Positions 6,158-7,184 of a stretch of 7,184 nucleotides of DNA are shown in pieces; the first letter of the stretch is position 1, and each line of letters opens with the position of its first letter. The notes beneath the pieces are model-generated. The model searched no databases, had not been told where the DNA came from, and worked only from the letters and a program-made list of their open reading frames with translations. The DNA comes from Bacteroides sp. GTDB lineage: Bacteria > Bacteroidota > Bacteroidia > Bacteroidales > Bacteroidaceae. Location of the stretch: contig JAJPZL010000058.1 of the NCBI GenBank assembly GCA_021204375.1, forward strand, positions 1-7,184. Direction: 5' to 3'. A program made the translations under genes and the position numbers.

Positions 6158-6193
6158 ATATATAAAACGCTTACCGCGTCAGAATATCCCTGT

Positions 6194-6940
6194 TTACTTA
6201 TTGTTCTCCTTAATAAACATATCCAATGCAGCTGTAATAGAGGGGGCTGCTGCGGTGGGAGCTTCCAGGTCCAGCCTTAAACCTGCATCCCGAACCGCTT
6301 TTGCCGTCTGAGGGCCAAAGCAGCCGATCTTAATATCGTTCTGTTTAAAGTCCGGGAAATTCTTCATCAATGAATTGATCCCCGAAGGAGTAAAGAACAC
6401 CAGCATATCGTAATCAAAATCCTCATCTTTGCTGAAATCCGCACTTACCGTACGATACATCACTGCCTCGGTATGAGCAATTTTATGCTTATCCAGCAGA
6501 TTCTTTATGTTGTCATTATACACATCAGACATGGGTACAAAATACTTCTCACTACTGTGTTTCAGGATTGAGGGAAGCAAATCCTCTATTTTACCGTTCT
6601 TACCGAAGAATATCTTCCGTTTCCGGTACTGAACATATTTCTGAATATAAAGAGCAATCGCTTCCGACAGACAAAAGTATTTCATGGTATCCGGCACTGT
6701 TACCCGCAATTCTGTACACAATGTAAAAAAGTGGTCGATGGCATGACGGGAGGTGAAAAGAACGGCAGTATGATCCAGAATAGATACTTTCTGTTGTCTG
6801 AACTCTTTAGCAGAGACACTTACAACTTTGATGAAAGGGCGAAAATCTATCTTTACACCGTATTTCTGTGCAATGTCGTAATAAGGCGACTTTTCTGACG
6901 CAGGCTTAGGCTGCGACACAAGTACTTTCTTAATTTTCAA
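6194..6940 (-). CDS. hemD: Uroporphyrinogen-III synthase (HemD)
   Basis: Cytoplasmic protein of 248 residues of the HemD family, which closes hydroxymethylbilane to uroporphyrinogen III with inversion of ring D in tetrapyrrole synthesis. The two-domain fold is suggested by LFTSRHAIDHFF (61-72) in one lobe, and by VFFTPSGINS (181-190) and IGCFGPQTAKAV (205-216) in the other. Sequence conservation in this family is low, so the call rests on these blocks and on the Bacteroidetes form starting KIKKVLVSQPKP. The start is TTG at 6940-6938: the only longer frame reaches an in-frame TAA at 6953-6955, the N-terminal block begins right here, and the next ATG is 86 codons in. An AGGACG abuts the TTG, too close for an ideal Shine-Dalgarno. 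It follows the DUF4271 gene by 4 bases. Many gut Bacteroidales have partial haem pathways, so its use may be limited. Confidence 0.88.
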   Translation of the reverse strand: MKIKKVLVSQPKPASEKSPYYDIAQKYGVKIDFRPFIKVVSVSAKEFRQQKVSILDHTAVLFTSRHAIDHFFTLCTELRVTVPDTMKYFCLSEAIALYIQKYVQYRKRKIFFGKNGKIEDLLPSILKHSSEKYFVPMSDVYNDNIKNLLDKHKIAHTEAVMYRTVSADFSKDEDFDYDMLVFFTPSGINSLMKNFPDFKQNDIKIGCFGPQTAKAVRDAGLRLDLEAPTAAAPSITAALDMFIKENNK

Positions 6941-6944
6941 CGTC

Positions 6945-7184
6945 CTAAATTTTTATTTCCAACATGTAATTAATCTGAACCATACACTGATACAAGATGA
7001 AACAGGGCACGATTTCAAGGGCACAAAAGTACACAATTAAAAGAGAAATGCCATAAATTCTGTCGAAAAAAAACTTAACCCATTTATAAAACAAAAATAA
7101 TTTAGCAAAAATCACTAAACTGATGCCACAAATGAGCATTTTGTTAACAGACAGATCAAAATAAACGATCAGTAGTGTTAAAGG
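6945..7184 (-). CDS. DUF4271 membrane protein, C-terminal part
   Basis: The frame is open from the right edge of the window to a TAG at 6945-6947, giving the last 79 residues; an internal ATG at 7139 is not the start. Two hydrophobic segments are visible (about residues 17-33 and 45-68 of the fragment) around a basic loop YKWVKFFFDRI. YFCALEIVP at 52-60 is the block I associate with DUF4271, a Bacteroidetes multi-pass inner-membrane family usually found just before hemD. Its function is unknown. Co-transcription with hemD is very likely given the 4-base spacing. The beginning and any promoter lie outside the window. Confidence 0.8.
   Translation of the reverse strand, partial: PLTLLIVYFDLSVNKMLICGISLVIFAKLFLFYKWVKFFFDRIYGISLLIVYFCALEIVPCFILYQCMVQINYMLEIKI

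Overview
The window looks like an ordinary chromosomal segment of a Bacteroidales bacterium, of the Bacteroides/Parabacteroides type. Four things point there: the protein families (DUF4271, DUF4861, and Bacteroidetes-type HemD and TatD), the gene order hemD-rnpA-yidD-tatD-tyrS, an acidic export motif after a lipoprotein cysteine, and promoters of the Bacteroides sigma-ABfr form (TTG, about 20 bases, TAnnTTTG). Every gene I can support is on the minus strand, so transcription runs from the right edge to the left. I see no insertion sequence, CRISPR array, phage gene or integration site.

Right part (7184 to 4838): the 3' end of a DUF4271 membrane protein gene runs in from the edge. It is followed after 4 bases by hemD (uroporphyrinogen-III synthase, TTG start), then by a stem-loop with a U tract, then by a tightly coupled trio. 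rnpA (RNase P protein) overlaps yidD (membrane insertion efficiency factor) by ATGA, and yidD overlaps a short TatD-family hydrolase gene by TGATG.

Middle (4837 to 3275): tyrS has its own clear promoter just after tatD. Below it lies a tRNA-Gln(UUG) gene with a second clear promoter, whose -33 region is a tandem repeat, and a strong intrinsic terminator. That terminator may also end tyrS transcripts.

Left part (about 3140 to 15): a promoter and a possible repressor operator precede kduI, kduD and a DUF4861 lipoprotein gene. KduI and KduD convert the 5-keto-4-deoxyuronate released from unsaturated uronates (products of pectin, hyaluronan or other glycosaminoglycan lyases) into 2-keto-3-deoxygluconate. 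The DUF4861 protein is predicted to be a lipoprotein, possibly on the cell surface, so it probably handles a uronate-containing glycan or oligosaccharide. Its reaction is not evident from the sequence, and it is the most open biological question here. A perfect 11-bp hairpin between kduD and this gene may set its expression relative to the two enzymes.

No stretch longer than 300 bases lacks a gene. The largest gap, 3086-3319, holds the kdu control region and the tRNA terminator.
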